Origin: Cytobacillus horneckiae
GTDB lineage: Bacteria; Bacillota; Bacilli; Bacillales; Cytobacillaceae
Assembly (NCBI RefSeq): GCF_002835735.1
Contig: NZ_PISD01000036.1
Span: 1-64,000 of the forward strand
DNA: 64,000 nucleotides
Direction: 5' to 3'
In this document: positions 33,692-43,242 of the stretch, in pieces
Layout: the number at the start of each line of letters is the position of its first letter
How positions within the stretch are numbered: the first letter of the stretch is position 1
The notes under the pieces: generated by a model
What the model saw: only the letters and a program-made list of their open reading frames with translations
Databases searched by the model: none
What the model was told of the DNA's origin: nothing
Program-made: the position numbers and the translations under genes

Positions 33692-35227
33692 TTAAATATA
33701 ATGATTTCTAGGGATTTTTTTTCTATATAATTTTTTTATTGGATTAAGCAATAGACTCTTCTCATAGCTATTCATCGAAGATATCCACGTGATAGAAAGA
33801 TATATAATTGAGAATGATATGATTTTAATTATTAGAACAAGCCAGTTACTAGCTAATATCAAAGGGTTGATCATCCAGCCGTAAATGATACTTAAAGTAA
33901 TTGGCAAGCTCATCGAAAGCATATTTATCCAAAATCGATAAATATTTAATTTTATTTTTCTCCAATAATAAATGTTCATAATGATAATATTTCCTAAAGT
34001 AAATGAAAAACCTGTCGCAATTGCACAACCAATCACTCCCCAAAATTCTATAAAATATATCGTGAGAATAACATTAAGGATCGCCATAAAAAGATTAATA
34101 ACCGTTTTAAACCCCTGCATATTCTTTGCTTGAAGAATTATTCCACCCATACTTTGGATAAGACTTACAAGCATAGGTATTAGAATAATCAAGGCAATTA
34201 AATAAGATTGGCTGTATTCAGCTCCTACCCACAATTGGATAAACTCTTTACCGAAAACAATAAACCCACTTAATGCAAATGCAATAATAATGTATTGAAT
34301 TCTGCCTATTTTAATAAATAAGTTTGAAATCTCATCATTTGTAGCTTCTTTCGTAACCATTCTAGAAACCTTTGCTAAAAATACATTAGAGATAGCACTT
34401 GAAAAACCAGAAAAATATCCAGTAAATGAGGCTCCTATAGCATAAATAGAGACAGCGATTGTTCCGCTATATATTCCTAATAATACTTGATCTGTTGACC
34501 AATAAAGCTGTCCAATGACTAAATTCAGAAAGATAAATGACGAAAATATAATTACTTCTTTAAATAACTTCTTTTCAACACTTATAAATGATACTTTTAT
34601 GTTTAATTTTTTATAACAGTAGAAAATATTGATTATGATCGTTATAACAGTAATAGATGTTGTAACAATAGTCATTGTAATCGATCCATACCCCATCATT
34701 AAAAGAGGTAACATAATTAAGGGGTTTAACAATGAAGTGAAGATTACAATTATTTTTTGAAAGATAAATCTTTCATGTGCTAAAATAATCACACTAAACA
34801 TACCTAAACCAATCCCAATAGATAGGTTAACAACCATAATGCCCATAATCACTTTTAGCTTAAATAATTCGACTGGGGTTAAAGAAGAGGAAAACACGAC
34901 ATCGGCATTTAGCGTAAGAATCGTTCCAATGATTAAAGCCAAAAAGCCTAAAACAATATACATAATAAAAAACATGCCGTATAGCTTTGAACAGTTTTGT
35001 TCATCCTCTAATGCCTTATATTTGGCAATATATCTTATTAAAGCATTACCCAATCCAAAATTTAATACACTAACATATCCAGCTGCAGAAGTAGCCAAAC
35101 TATAAAGTCCATATTCAGATTGCCCTAATAAACTTAACATGATAGGTGTATATATGAGGGAAATGGCACTATTTAAAAATAGTAGTACATAAGATAATAT
35201 TGCCCCAGCTTTTAGTTGACTTTTCAT
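33692..35227 (-). CDS. Polysaccharide flippase (Wzx/EpsK-like), 511 aa
   Basis: Twelve to fourteen membrane helices of the MOP/MATE polysaccharide-export family, opening KAGAILSYVLLFLNSAISLI YTP and containing SVSIYAIGASFTGYF and LQAKNMQGFKTVINLFMA. It would flip undecaprenyl-linked repeat units to the outer face for polymerisation by the EpsG-like protein at 47033. It is the last gene of the minus-strand operon, 15 bases after a glycosyltransferase gene. Confidence 0.85.
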   Translation of the reverse strand: MKSQLKAGAILSYVLLFLNSAISLIYTPIMLSLLGQSEYGLYSLATSAAGYVSVLNFGLGNALIRYIAKYKALEDEQNCSKLYGMFFIMYIVLGFLALIIGTILTLNADVVFSSSLTPVELFKLKVIMGIMVVNLSIGIGLGMFSVIILAHERFIFQKIIVIFTSLLNPLIMLPLLMMGYGSITMTIVTTSITVITIIINIFYCYKKLNIKVSFISVEKKLFKEVIIFSSFIFLNLVIGQLYWSTDQVLLGIYSGTIAVSIYAIGASFTGYFSGFSSAISNVFLAKVSRMVTKEATNDEISNLFIKIGRIQYIIIAFALSGFIVFGKEFIQLWVGAEYSQSYLIALIILIPMLVSLIQSMGGIILQAKNMQGFKTVINLFMAILNVILTIYFIEFWGVIGCAIATGFSFTLGNIIIMNIYYWRKIKLNIYRFWINMLSMSLPITLSIIYGWMINPLILASNWLVLIIKIISFSIIYLSITWISSMNSYEKSLLLNPIKKLYRKKIPRNHYI

Positions 35228-35242
35228 TTTAAACCTTCCGTC

Positions 35243-36406
35243 TTAATTTGTAGTTTTTGGACTTTTAATAAGGTTATCTTTATCTAAAAATAGTAGTTTA
35301 TTACTTTCTATTATTTCCTTAATTCCTTTGTACAGTCTTTCAGGATCATTCACAGGTACAATCTTTCCGATTTTTCCATCGTCCATATGCTCTTTAGCCC
35401 CTGTAAAATTTGTGCAAATAATCATTTTATTAAATATTTTTGCTTCAGCTACTGTCATACAATAGCCTTCATGTCTAGAAGGCTGCACATACAAATCACA
35501 TTGCTTCATAAAAGGATACGGGTTACTGTCCGACCCTAGTAACAAAAAATGTTCTTTCATATTTAACTTTTTTATTAATCTTTCATATTCTTGTATTGCT
35601 ATTCCATCACCTATGCAATACCATCTTACGTTCATCCCGTCTTTAATAAGCTTTGCTGCAGCTTTTATTGCTATATCCTGGCCTTTTTCGAATGACAACC
35701 TGCCAACAGTCAAAATCCTTATGCCATTATAATTGTCTTTAAATCCTTCACTAATATTTGCTTGCCGGATGATCATTTCCTTAGAGATTAAATTTGGAAA
35801 TACAAATATCTTGTTTTTTAATGATGGGGTGAGTTTAACTAAGCAGTTTTTTGCTTCTTCAGAAACAACATTTACCTGATAAAAATATTCGTATACTTTT
35901 TTTGCAAACCTTGTATTAAAGCCTATCTTCGTTACATCAAAATGAATCCATTGGATTTTCTTCTTTGCTTTTACTTTATGAGCAATAAAAAAGCTTATGA
36001 AGTCCATTGGACCAGCATAAGCGATTGCAATATCATACTCTTCACTTGGTTTCGGATAATTTCTAAGAATATAACGATAAAATAGAGATTTTTCTTTTGT
36101 CATTTTAGATACAATAAATAAAATTAAATAGATGAAAAAATAATGAAACTTTAATTCCCTCAAGTAATCAAACGCTATCAAATGAAGTGGCTTTTTAATC
36201 AATGGCTTGAATTGATCATGCCCATCTATATAGTCCACCTTTACCCAATCTGGAATAAAACTAAGAAACCCTCCAAATTTCTCTAGCATCAGAACAGTAA
36301 TCTCATATTTATCCTTCGGTATTTCATTGATCATATTTAAGAGCGCTCTCTCTGTCCCACCTACGTTCATATTAATAACCATAAACAGTATACTTTGCTT
36401 TTTCAT
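35243..36406 (-). CDS. GT4 glycosyltransferase, 387 aa
   Basis: GT-B fold: acceptor half opening with NMNVGGTERALLNMI, and donor half with TVGRLSFEKGQDIAIKAA and the E-x7-E motif in EGYCMTVAEA. It adds one sugar to the lipid-linked unit at the inner membrane face; sugar identity unknown. Overlaps the previous gene's stop by four bases. It is very similar in plan to 36403-37614 and 44589-45785, which share the KAKKK-I/Y-x-W-I/V segment, so these may be old duplicates. Confidence 0.82.
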   Translation of the reverse strand: MKKQSILFMVINMNVGGTERALLNMINEIPKDKYEITVLMLEKFGGFLSFIPDWVKVDYIDGHDQFKPLIKKPLHLIAFDYLRELKFHYFFIYLILFIVSKMTKEKSLFYRYILRNYPKPSEEYDIAIAYAGPMDFISFFIAHKVKAKKKIQWIHFDVTKIGFNTRFAKKVYEYFYQVNVVSEEAKNCLVKLTPSLKNKIFVFPNLISKEMIIRQANISEGFKDNYNGIRILTVGRLSFEKGQDIAIKAAAKLIKDGMNVRWYCIGDGIAIQEYERLIKKLNMKEHFLLLGSDSNPYPFMKQCDLYVQPSRHEGYCMTVAEAKIFNKMIICTNFTGAKEHMDDGKIGKIVPVNDPERLYKGIKEIIESNKLLFLDKDNLIKSPKTTN

Positions 36407-37614
36407 TGAACCACTTGCTTTCTTTCCTCAATTAATTGATAAAACTTATCAAGCTCTTCAATATTTCCTTTTTTCTCTGAAGACAGGTATGCAAGAATAT
36501 GATTATAAATAGCTTGATTTCTTATCAGCCTTACAATACCTTCATAAACTGCTTTACCATTCATGTCTACGACAAGTCCGTTTTCACCGTCTATCATTTG
36601 ATTAAATACAGCATCAAACTTTGTGGTAACTATAGGAATATTCAACATTCTGGCTTCAGCAATAGCTAAACCAAAACCCTCAAATCTTGATGTTTGCACA
36701 TAAATATCAGCATTTTTTATATAAGGGTATGGATTTGCTTTAACACCTAATAAAATAAAATTTTCTATCAAATTGTATTCTTTTATTTTCTCCTTAATCA
36801 CTTTTTCCAAGGGACCTTTTCCTAATACATACCACCTAAACTTATGACCTTTTTCTTTAAGCATTTTACATGCTTCTAATGCCATATCATATCCTTTTTG
36901 TTGTGCGAGTCTACCGATTGTAAGTATCCTGAGACCATCATAATCATCTTCATAACTTTTTCCTATTCCCGCCATTCCAGAAATAAGTTTAGGGTTATTA
37001 ATGTCATAAATAACTTCTATTCGTTCCGAATATTCCGGAAATGTTTCCGACAAAACTTCCTTAGTTGAATCAGAAACTGCAACGATTTTATCATAAAGAT
37101 TATAATATTTTCTTTGAAACACTTTATCGTTTTCTTCTAAGCGATAACTAACATTCACCCACGCATATTTTTTCTTAGCTTTAATTTTTTCAGCAACATA
37201 GAAAGTGGGGACACCTTGTGCGTAACTGATTGCAATATCATATGTCTTTGGATTATTTTCTATTACATTAGAAATACTCTTCCAAAAAACTCTAGCTTTC
37301 TGAGCATTACTGTATTTTTTCTTTCGAATACTCATTGAATATTTCATTCTAGCAATTAATAAATTTATATTTACATTTGCAATAGAATAATATATAGCTT
37401 CTGATAAGTTCATATTGGAAAATTCAGTGTATTTTAGCGGCTCTAAAATATTAACTTCATTTGGTACTAATTTTTCAAGTTCACCACCATGACCAAACAG
37501 CATTAGGTCTACTGAGTACTTTGAATAATTCAATAATGACAATAATGTAACTAAACTCTTTTCTGCTCCAGCACATTCTAATGAATCTATTACAAATAAC
37601 ATCTTTGTTTTCAC
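36403..37614 (-). CDS. GT4 glycosyltransferase, 403 aa
   Basis: GT-B retaining enzyme with an N-terminal SLECAGAEKSLVTLL loop, donor half TIGRLAQQKGYDMALEACK and E-x7-E in EGFGLAIAEA. It is the first gene after a 161-base gap (37615-37775) that may hold a secondary promoter, though none was clear. Four-base overlap with the following glycosyltransferase indicates coupling. Paralogous in plan to its neighbour at 35243. Confidence 0.82.
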   Translation of the reverse strand: MKTKMLFVIDSLECAGAEKSLVTLLSLLNYSKYSVDLMLFGHGGELEKLVPNEVNILEPLKYTEFSNMNLSEAIYYSIANVNINLLIARMKYSMSIRKKKYSNAQKARVFWKSISNVIENNPKTYDIAISYAQGVPTFYVAEKIKAKKKYAWVNVSYRLEENDKVFQRKYYNLYDKIVAVSDSTKEVLSETFPEYSERIEVIYDINNPKLISGMAGIGKSYEDDYDGLRILTIGRLAQQKGYDMALEACKMLKEKGHKFRWYVLGKGPLEKVIKEKIKEYNLIENFILLGVKANPYPYIKNADIYVQTSRFEGFGLAIAEARMLNIPIVTTKFDAVFNQMIDGENGLVVDMNGKAVYEGIVRLIRNQAIYNHILAYLSSEKKGNIEELDKFYQLIEERKQVVQ

Positions 37615-37775
37615 AATTACTCACATCTCTTTTTCTTTAACTATTAATTAAACATCTATAGATTTCATTAAACTGATAATATGTTTTCAGCCCACTAAAT
37701 TTAATATGATTATTGAAAAGTACATTTTTATTTTTATGACCATTTGATTGCACATTATGCTAGTATCCTTATAAT

Positions 37776-38192
37776 TTATATTTTAATTTTGTCCTTTACA
37801 ATCGTTGATGAAACCCCTTTAGTATACGGTAAATAAACAATGTCCACTCCAACTTTGTTTAACTGGTTTTCCACTTCATTAAAGAGCGAGTCGCCCTTCC
37901 AATCATCACCGACAAACATGACATCGAATTTTAATTCTTCCCATGCTAAGAATTTATTTCTATTCGTTTGTGAAACGACTTTGTCTACATACTTAATACC
38001 CTCAATGATTTCTATTCTTTCCTTATGTTGGATAACAGGTCGTTTATTCTTATAATCTTGTACAAGCTCATCTGTGCTTACCCCTACAATAAGAAATTCG
38101 CATTGTTCCTTTGCTCTTCTCAAAATATTCAAATGCCCCACATGAAATAAATCAAAAACACCTGTCGTATAACCTAATTTATACGGCTTCAT
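37776..38192 (-). CDS. tagD: Glycerol-3-phosphate cytidylyltransferase
   Basis: The 138-residue protein has the nucleotidyltransferase motifs GVFDLFHVGHLNILRRAK (HxGH) and a C-terminal KGVSSTIVKDKI, in place of the usual RTEGISTT. It makes CDP-glycerol from CTP and glycerol-3-phosphate. It overlaps the CDP-glycerol transferase gene by 14 bases, so the two work as a pair. TagD normally belongs to wall teichoic acid loci; here it sits in the exopolysaccharide operon. Confidence 0.88.
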   Translation of the reverse strand: MKPYKLGYTTGVFDLFHVGHLNILRRAKEQCEFLIVGVSTDELVQDYKNKRPVIQHKERIEIIEGIKYVDKVVSQTNRNKFLAWEELKFDVMFVGDDWKGDSLFNEVENQLNKVGVDIVYLPYTKGVSSTIVKDKIKI

Positions 38193-39360
38193 TCATTTCC
38201 CTCCTATTTTCTTCAAAGCAAATTTCGTTAATTTTCTCGGCTAGCATTTTTGATGCATGACCATTTTCAAAGGTTCCAATACTATTCAAAAACCTTTTAA
38301 CTTTTGCTTGATACTGTTTATAATCATGTTTTTTTAATTGCTCTATAAGTATTGGAAATGTTTCAGCTGCAGGAAAAGGCAAATCCTTTACATCAAAATA
38401 TAGATTTCTTTCATTTTTTATATAACTTTTATAATCAGGAATATAAAGAAAACACGGCTTTTTCGAAATAGCATAATCAAACATTAATGAAGAGTAATCT
38501 GTTATTAGTACATCTGCAATCATAAGGAGCTCTTGAATATCTTGATGTTTCGTTACATCAATTACATTTTTATCATTTATGATTTCATAAGATTGAGATA
38601 GTAAATGCGGATGCAGCTTGACTAAACAAAGCCATTCACCTCCAAATTTATCTTCTAATGCTTGCTTCAGCATATTAAATTCAAGCTGGTAAACTGTAAC
38701 GTCATTATTATTACGAAATGTAGGTGCATATAGGTAAATTTTCTTATGTGCTGGTATGTTCAACTCACTTAAAAGCTCCTGCCTAATATTTTGAGGCTGA
38801 GCAAACAGCAAATCATTTCTTGGTGTGCCATATTCAAAAATCTCACCTTCATACCAAAAAGACCTCCTGAAAATATCTGTACTATATTGACAGCCAGATA
38901 ATAGGAGATCGCATTTTCTCGAATCTTTTTTCGCCATTTTAATATAAGAAGCTGCAAGTGTGGATTCCGTATCTTTTTCTATTTGCTTTAACCTTAATGA
39001 GCTATGCCAGGTTTGGATATAGTATTGACTCTTTCTCTTCATAAAAATATCATTTGTTCTAAAATTCGTAATCACAACTTTTGCTGTACACAAATCATAA
39101 AAGTATCTCAATGACATCGTTTTAACTATTCTCATATCCTTCATGCTTTCTCTTTTACTTAAATCATTAAATGCCCAAACGATATCAAAATAACCTTTAG
39201 GATAGTTTTTTAATATATATTCTGTAAGGTATCTTGGATTACAGCCATACTGACTTCCATAATAACTATAAAAGAATAGTTTATTTTTCTTTATAGGAAA
39301 CAAACGAAAAAAATAGACAATACTTAAAGCAATAATATTTCTACATTTTTCTATTACCAT
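38179..39360 (-). CDS. CDP-glycerol glycerophosphotransferase family protein, 393 aa
   Basis: TagB/TagF-type enzyme: YYGSQYGCNPRYLTEYI near the start, TWHSSLRLKQIEKD (family TWHG-type His), KIYLYAPTFRNNN, KLHPHL and ADVLITDYSSLMFDYA with the conserved D-Y-S-S, then KPCFLYIPDYKSY. It transfers glycerol phosphate from CDP-glycerol onto a glycan or polymer. With tagD overlapping downstream, it predicts glycerol-phosphate decoration of the exopolysaccharide or a teichoic-acid-like polymer. Confidence 0.87.
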   Translation of the reverse strand: MVIEKCRNIIALSIVYFFRLFPIKKNKLFFYSYYGSQYGCNPRYLTEYILKNYPKGYFDIVWAFNDLSKRESMKDMRIVKTMSLRYFYDLCTAKVVITNFRTNDIFMKRKSQYYIQTWHSSLRLKQIEKDTESTLAASYIKMAKKDSRKCDLLLSGCQYSTDIFRRSFWYEGEIFEYGTPRNDLLFAQPQNIRQELLSELNIPAHKKIYLYAPTFRNNNDVTVYQLEFNMLKQALEDKFGGEWLCLVKLHPHLLSQSYEIINDKNVIDVTKHQDIQELLMIADVLITDYSSLMFDYAISKKPCFLYIPDYKSYIKNERNLYFDVKDLPFPAAETFPILIEQLKKHDYKQYQAKVKRFLNSIGTFENGHASKMLAEKINEICFEENRREMNEAV

Positions 39361-39375
39361 GCCATCTACCTACTC

Positions 39376-40413
39376 CTAACCTTTAGCTTTTTCTATTCGC
39401 TGTAAATGATTCTGCTCCGGTAATAACCTTATTTTTCTTAAGACTTTAGCTAGACCAAGGTAAATAATCATAAAAAGTGGATGAATTCTAAAAAATTTTA
39501 GCTGATACATTAAATACTTATCTTTTTTTACAGCTTTTTTTAAATACTTATAGTGTTTTTTTATAAACTGATCTATATTCGATGTGTCATTCCCTGTTTT
39601 ATTTATTTTCCAGTTTCTAAGAATGATCAAATAATATGAAAAACAAACTTTTAAAATATGCCTATAAGACTCATCAATTAAACCGGGGTAATTTCTCTTT
39701 ATAAATTCGTGTCTCTCGATTAACCCCGTTAATAAATCCAAATTTCTCGATGAAAATGTAGAAACGATGCTATCATTTCTTTGCTGATAGTAATATAGTG
39801 GCTCATGAATAATTACATAGGTATGTACTCTCTGCATAACAAGGTGAGCCCAAAAAACATCTTCGAACAACACTCCTTTTTTAAATAAGAGACCTTCTAA
39901 AACCTGACGCCTATAGAGCTTACCCCATGCAAAATTTTTTACTACTTCATTTTTTACTAGTTCACTCATTAGCTCCTCATTATCCAGAATAATAGGAGAA
40001 TGGTTTTTCATAAAATACCGATTATCATATAGAAGGTAATCATCATATGAATAATAGAAGGCTGCTTGAACAATATCTGCTTTATAAAATTCCAATGCAT
40101 GAACTAAGATTTTTATACTATCTTCCGGAACCCAATCATCACTATCAACATAATATATATAATCTCCCGTAGCATAGTGCATTCCCTCATTTCTTGCATC
40201 AGATAATCCGCCATTCTCCTTATGCACCGCTTTTACTCGGTGATCTCTTATCTTGTATTCCTCAATTATTTTTCCACATTCATCTGGTGAGCCATCATTT
40301 ACTAAAATAATTTCTATATCCCCATAGGTTTGTGTGATTAAACTATCTACACATCTATGCAAATATTTCTCTACTTTATAAACAGGAACAATGATACTTA
40401 CTTTTGATGGCAT
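39376..40413 (-). CDS. GT2 glycosyltransferase (EpsJ-like), 345 aa
   Basis: GT-A enzyme opening with SIIVPVYKVEKYLHRCVDSL, then ILVNDGSPDECG and YYVDSDDWVPEDS (DxD), and GVLFEDVFWAHLV with the ED catalytic motif. The C-terminal region is basic and probably membrane-associated. Lies directly after the SinR-like gene in the operon. It adds a sugar in inverting mode; donor unknown. Confidence 0.85.
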   Translation of the reverse strand: MPSKVSIIVPVYKVEKYLHRCVDSLITQTYGDIEIILVNDGSPDECGKIIEEYKIRDHRVKAVHKENGGLSDARNEGMHYATGDYIYYVDSDDWVPEDSIKILVHALEFYKADIVQAAFYYSYDDYLLYDNRYFMKNHSPIILDNEELMSELVKNEVVKNFAWGKLYRRQVLEGLLFKKGVLFEDVFWAHLVMQRVHTYVIIHEPLYYYQQRNDSIVSTFSSRNLDLLTGLIERHEFIKRNYPGLIDESYRHILKVCFSYYLIILRNWKINKTGNDTSNIDQFIKKHYKYLKKAVKKDKYLMYQLKFFRIHPLFMIIYLGLAKVLRKIRLLPEQNHLQRIEKAKG

Positions 40414-40433
40414 AATCCTCTCCCTTTTTCATT

Positions 40434-40775
40434 TTACATTTTCTGATCTTTTTTCCATTTAATAAACTTTAATAACGTTCGATACTCATCCATCTGCTCT
40501 TTTGTAACACCTGTATCCCTCAATTCATATATTAAATCCATCCACTCTTCATCTAACTGATGGTAAGACTTTTTAATATTGTCCGTTTTCAATAAGATTC
40601 TTACGTCTACCTCCAGTACTTTAGCTATTTTCTCAATCACATTAATAGAAGGATTTTGATGCACATTTCTCTCAATACTACTTAAATACGATTTAGCGAT
40701 GCCAGCTTTTTCTGCCAGCTCAGTCATTGTCATTCCTTTTCTTTTCCTGATCTCTGCTATATTGTTTCCTAACAT
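40434..40775 (-). CDS. sinR: SinR-like biofilm repressor inside the exopolysaccharide operon, 113 aa
   Basis: Residues 1-66 are a Cro/CI helix-turn-helix with TELAEKAGIAKSYLSSIERN, almost the SinR recognition helix. Residues 72-113 match the SinR C-terminal dimerisation/SinI-binding helices (HQLDEEWMDLIYELRDTGV and KWKKDQ). Length equals SinR (111) and is shorter than SlrR (152). In B. subtilis SinR represses eps and tapA operons through GTTCTYT sites; the same half-sites stand at the exopolysaccharide, lasso and exporter promoters here. Its position mid-operon suggests autoregulation. It may be a paralogue of a separate sinIR locus not visible in this window. Confidence 0.88.
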   Translation of the reverse strand: MLGNNIAEIRKRKGMTMTELAEKAGIAKSYLSSIERNVHQNPSINVIEKIAKVLEVDVRILLKTDNIKKSYHQLDEEWMDLIYELRDTGVTKEQMDEYRTLLKFIKWKKDQKM

Positions 40776-40811
40776 TCACCTAACCTCTTTTTCATAATGA
40801 ACTCTACTCTA

Positions 40812-41957
40812 CTATACTTTTACTTTCACGGAATCTTTTATACAATTTATGACTCTATACTGTTCTTCCATAGACAAGCTTGTGCCAGAAGGAAGGCATA
40901 TGCCGTGAGAAAATAGTTCGCTTGAAATGTCACGGCCTTCGTGTGGATAAAATTCACATTCGCTGAACAAAGGCTGCAGATGCAATGGCTTCCAAACGGG
41001 TCGTGCTTCTATGTTTTCTTCTTCAAGTGCTTGAATAAGCTTTAATGAGGAAATGCCTAATTCATTTTTGTTGACAGTGATGACTGAAAGCCAACGGTTG
41101 GAGAAGGTTCCTTTCATTTCAGGCATAAAGCTAATTCCCCGAATAGAAGATAGCTCGCTTTTATACGTTTCAAATATAATTCTTTTGGCAGAAATTCTCT
41201 CATCAATCACTTTTAATTGCGCTCTTCCTACACCTGCTAATAAATTACTTAATCGATAATTAAAGCCTGATACTTCGTGTTGATAATGCCTGGCGGGTTC
41301 ACGTGCCTGTGTGGCTAAAAATCTCGCTTTATCCAGTGCGTTTATATCATTTGAAACAAGCATGCCTCCACCGGAAGTTGTTATTATTTTATTTCCATTA
41401 AAAGAGTAAATGCCAAAATGACCGAGTGTCCCGCTTGCTCTGCCTTTATAGGAGGAACCTAAAGATTCTGCAGCATCTTCAATGACAGGAACTCCGTATT
41501 CATTGCATATTCCTAATAGTTCATCCATTTTTGCTATTTGCCCATATAGATGAACAATAATCACCGCTTTTGGCAGCTTTCCATTGTCTTCAGCATCTTT
41601 GAAGGCGACGGCCAATGCTTGAGGGGACATATTCCAGGTGTCTGGCTCAGAATCAATAAACACGGGACGGGCGCCTAAATATAAAATGGGATTTGCACTT
41701 GCAACAAAGGTTAATGTCGAACAAAAAACCATATCATCAGAACTTATATTTAATAAAGAAAGAGCCAAATGAATTGCTGCAGTCCCTGAATTGACTGCAA
41801 CAGCCCCACCGGCTCCAGTATAATTACTTATTTCATTTTCAAATCCATCTACATGATGACCAAGCGGAGCCACCCAATTTCGGTTCATTGCCTCCTGGAT
41901 ATAACTCATTTCATTACCGGTCAGATGGGGCGGAGAAAGATAAATTTTACTTTTCAT
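40812..41957 (-). CDS. DegT/EpsN-like PLP sugar aminotransferase, 381 aa
   Basis: GGAGTG before ATG 41957. DegT/DnrJ/EryC1 family: KIYLSPPHLTGNEM start, VNSGTAAIHLAL phosphate loop, VIEDAAESLGSSYKG and the PLP Lys in SFNGNKIITTSGGGM. Closest in plan to EpsN/PglE, which make UDP-4-amino sugars from the 4-keto product of the EpsC/PglF dehydratase. It is followed by the SinR-like gene and preceded, with overlap, by the acetyltransferase; together they form the bacillosamine-type set. Confidence 0.88.
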   Translation of the reverse strand: MKSKIYLSPPHLTGNEMSYIQEAMNRNWVAPLGHHVDGFENEISNYTGAGGAVAVNSGTAAIHLALSLLNISSDDMVFCSTLTFVASANPILYLGARPVFIDSEPDTWNMSPQALAVAFKDAEDNGKLPKAVIIVHLYGQIAKMDELLGICNEYGVPVIEDAAESLGSSYKGRASGTLGHFGIYSFNGNKIITTSGGGMLVSNDINALDKARFLATQAREPARHYQHEVSGFNYRLSNLLAGVGRAQLKVIDERISAKRIIFETYKSELSSIRGISFMPEMKGTFSNRWLSVITVNKNELGISSLKLIQALEEENIEARPVWKPLHLQPLFSECEFYPHEGRDISSELFSHGICLPSGTSLSMEEQYRVINCIKDSVKVKV

Positions 41958-42600
41958 TATATTCACTCCACTCTAGTATTTTTTTCGTGCGAGCTGGTAA
42001 ACCAACAGCCATTACCTTTGACGGCAAAGAATGAATGACAGTCGATCCAGCACCAATGACAGACCATTGACCGATTTCAACCTTTGGAATAACGACTGAA
42101 GCGGATCCAACATGCGCCCCTTCATTCACTTTGACCATCCCTGTCAAAGTTGAATTAGGTGAAATATGAACATAATCGCCAATATGATTATCATGTTCAA
42201 TAATCGCTCCTGTATTAATAATCGCATGAATGCCTATGACGGAATCTGCATTAATAACTGCACGAGGCATAACAACAGTTCCGCACCCAATTGTAGCAGA
42301 TGGACTTACACAAGCGGACGGGTGGATAATTGTTGCAAAGCTTTCTAAAGGTAAATGAAGACGCTCAAATATTTGCTTTCTTACTCTGTTATTACCAATA
42401 GCAATAATGATTTTCAAGTCTTCTTGCATATGAAAAATGTCTTTTAGATAATCAATAGGCGCTAAACAATAATCGTCATGAAGCTTCAGTGAACGGTATT
42501 TATCATCAAAGTAGCCAATTATTTTCATATTTTCATTGCTTGCAATGAGGTCCTCTATGACTTTGCTATGTCCCCCTCTGCCAATAATTGCAACGTTCAT
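41947..42600 (-). CDS. NeuD/EpsM/PglD-like sugar acetyltransferase, 217 aa
   Basis: An N-terminal Rossmann-like region (IIGRGGHSKVIEDLIAS) is followed by a left-handed beta-helix of hexapeptide repeats (TIIHPSACVSPSATIG, GAIIEHDNHIGDYVHISPNS, GAHVGSASVVIPKVEIG) with the catalytic-type His in IIEHDNHIGD. PglD/EpsM N-acetylate the UDP-4-amino sugar with acetyl-CoA. Overlaps both neighbours (transferase and aminotransferase), so tightly coupled. Confidence 0.88.
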   Translation of the reverse strand: MNVAIIGRGGHSKVIEDLIASNENMKIIGYFDDKYRSLKLHDDYCLAPIDYLKDIFHMQEDLKIIIAIGNNRVRKQIFERLHLPLESFATIIHPSACVSPSATIGCGTVVMPRAVINADSVIGIHAIINTGAIIEHDNHIGDYVHISPNSTLTGMVKVNEGAHVGSASVVIPKVEIGQWSVIGAGSTVIHSLPSKVMAVGLPARTKKILEWSEYNEK

Positions 42601-43220
42601 CCTCTTCCCTCTTTCACTCGTATTTCCTCGCTTTTAAATCGGTCAACTGTAGCATGCCCCTGCTGAGAAACACCTTCTGAAAGCCATACCTTTCTCAATG
42701 TCAGAAGAAGGATTCTCATATCTAGCCAAAAGGTTTGATGATCGACATACCACACATCCAACGCGAACTTTTCCTCCCAGCTAATTGCGTTTCTTCCATT
42801 TATTTGTGCCCAGCCGGTTATACCTGGTTTCACATAATGACGTCTTGCCTGCTCTGCTGAATACAAAGGTAAATATTCCATTAACAGCGGCCTCGGTCCA
42901 ACAAGACTCAGTTCCCCTTTTAAAACATTTACAAGCTGTGGAAGTTCATCGAAGCTATATTTTCTTAAAAACCGACCGAATCGAGTTATTCTTTCTTCAT
43001 CAGGTAATAATTGGCCGGCATTGTCCTTGTCATTTGTCATTGTCCTAAATTTCAAAAGATAAAATGGAACTTCGTTTAATCCTGGCCTAAGCTGCTTAAA
43101 GAAGACAGGATAGCCAATTTTTACTCTGACAAGGAATGCAACGATTGCAATGAGCGGGCTCAATGCAACCAATAAAAATAATGATGCCACTACATCAAAC
43201 ACTCTTTTCACCTTATTCAA
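42597..43220 (-). CDS. Initiating phosphosugar transferase (EpsL/PglC-like), 207 aa
   Basis: Monotopic phosphoglycosyl transferase: N-terminal re-entrant helix KRVFDVVASLFLLVALSPLI, VFFKQLRPGLNEVPFYLLKF followed by RTM, catalytic DE in SFDELPQLVNVLKGELSLVG and PRP. It moves a sugar-1-phosphate (here probably diacetyl-bacillosamine-type) from UDP-sugar onto undecaprenyl phosphate, starting the repeat unit. Its start lies 23 bases after the small 46-aa gene. Confidence 0.9.
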   Translation of the reverse strand: MNKVKRVFDVVASLFLLVALSPLIAIVAFLVRVKIGYPVFFKQLRPGLNEVPFYLLKFRTMTNDKDNAGQLLPDEERITRFGRFLRKYSFDELPQLVNVLKGELSLVGPRPLLMEYLPLYSAEQARRHYVKPGITGWAQINGRNAISWEEKFALDVWYVDHQTFWLDMRILLLTLRKVWLSEGVSQQGHATVDRFKSEEIRVKEGRG

Positions 43221-43242
43221 TCTCCTAACTAATGAGGGTGCT

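Noticed and set aside
40434..40775. Phage-type CI repressor
   Set aside because: The recognition helix and the C-terminal SinI-like helices fit SinR much better, and the context is an eps operon.
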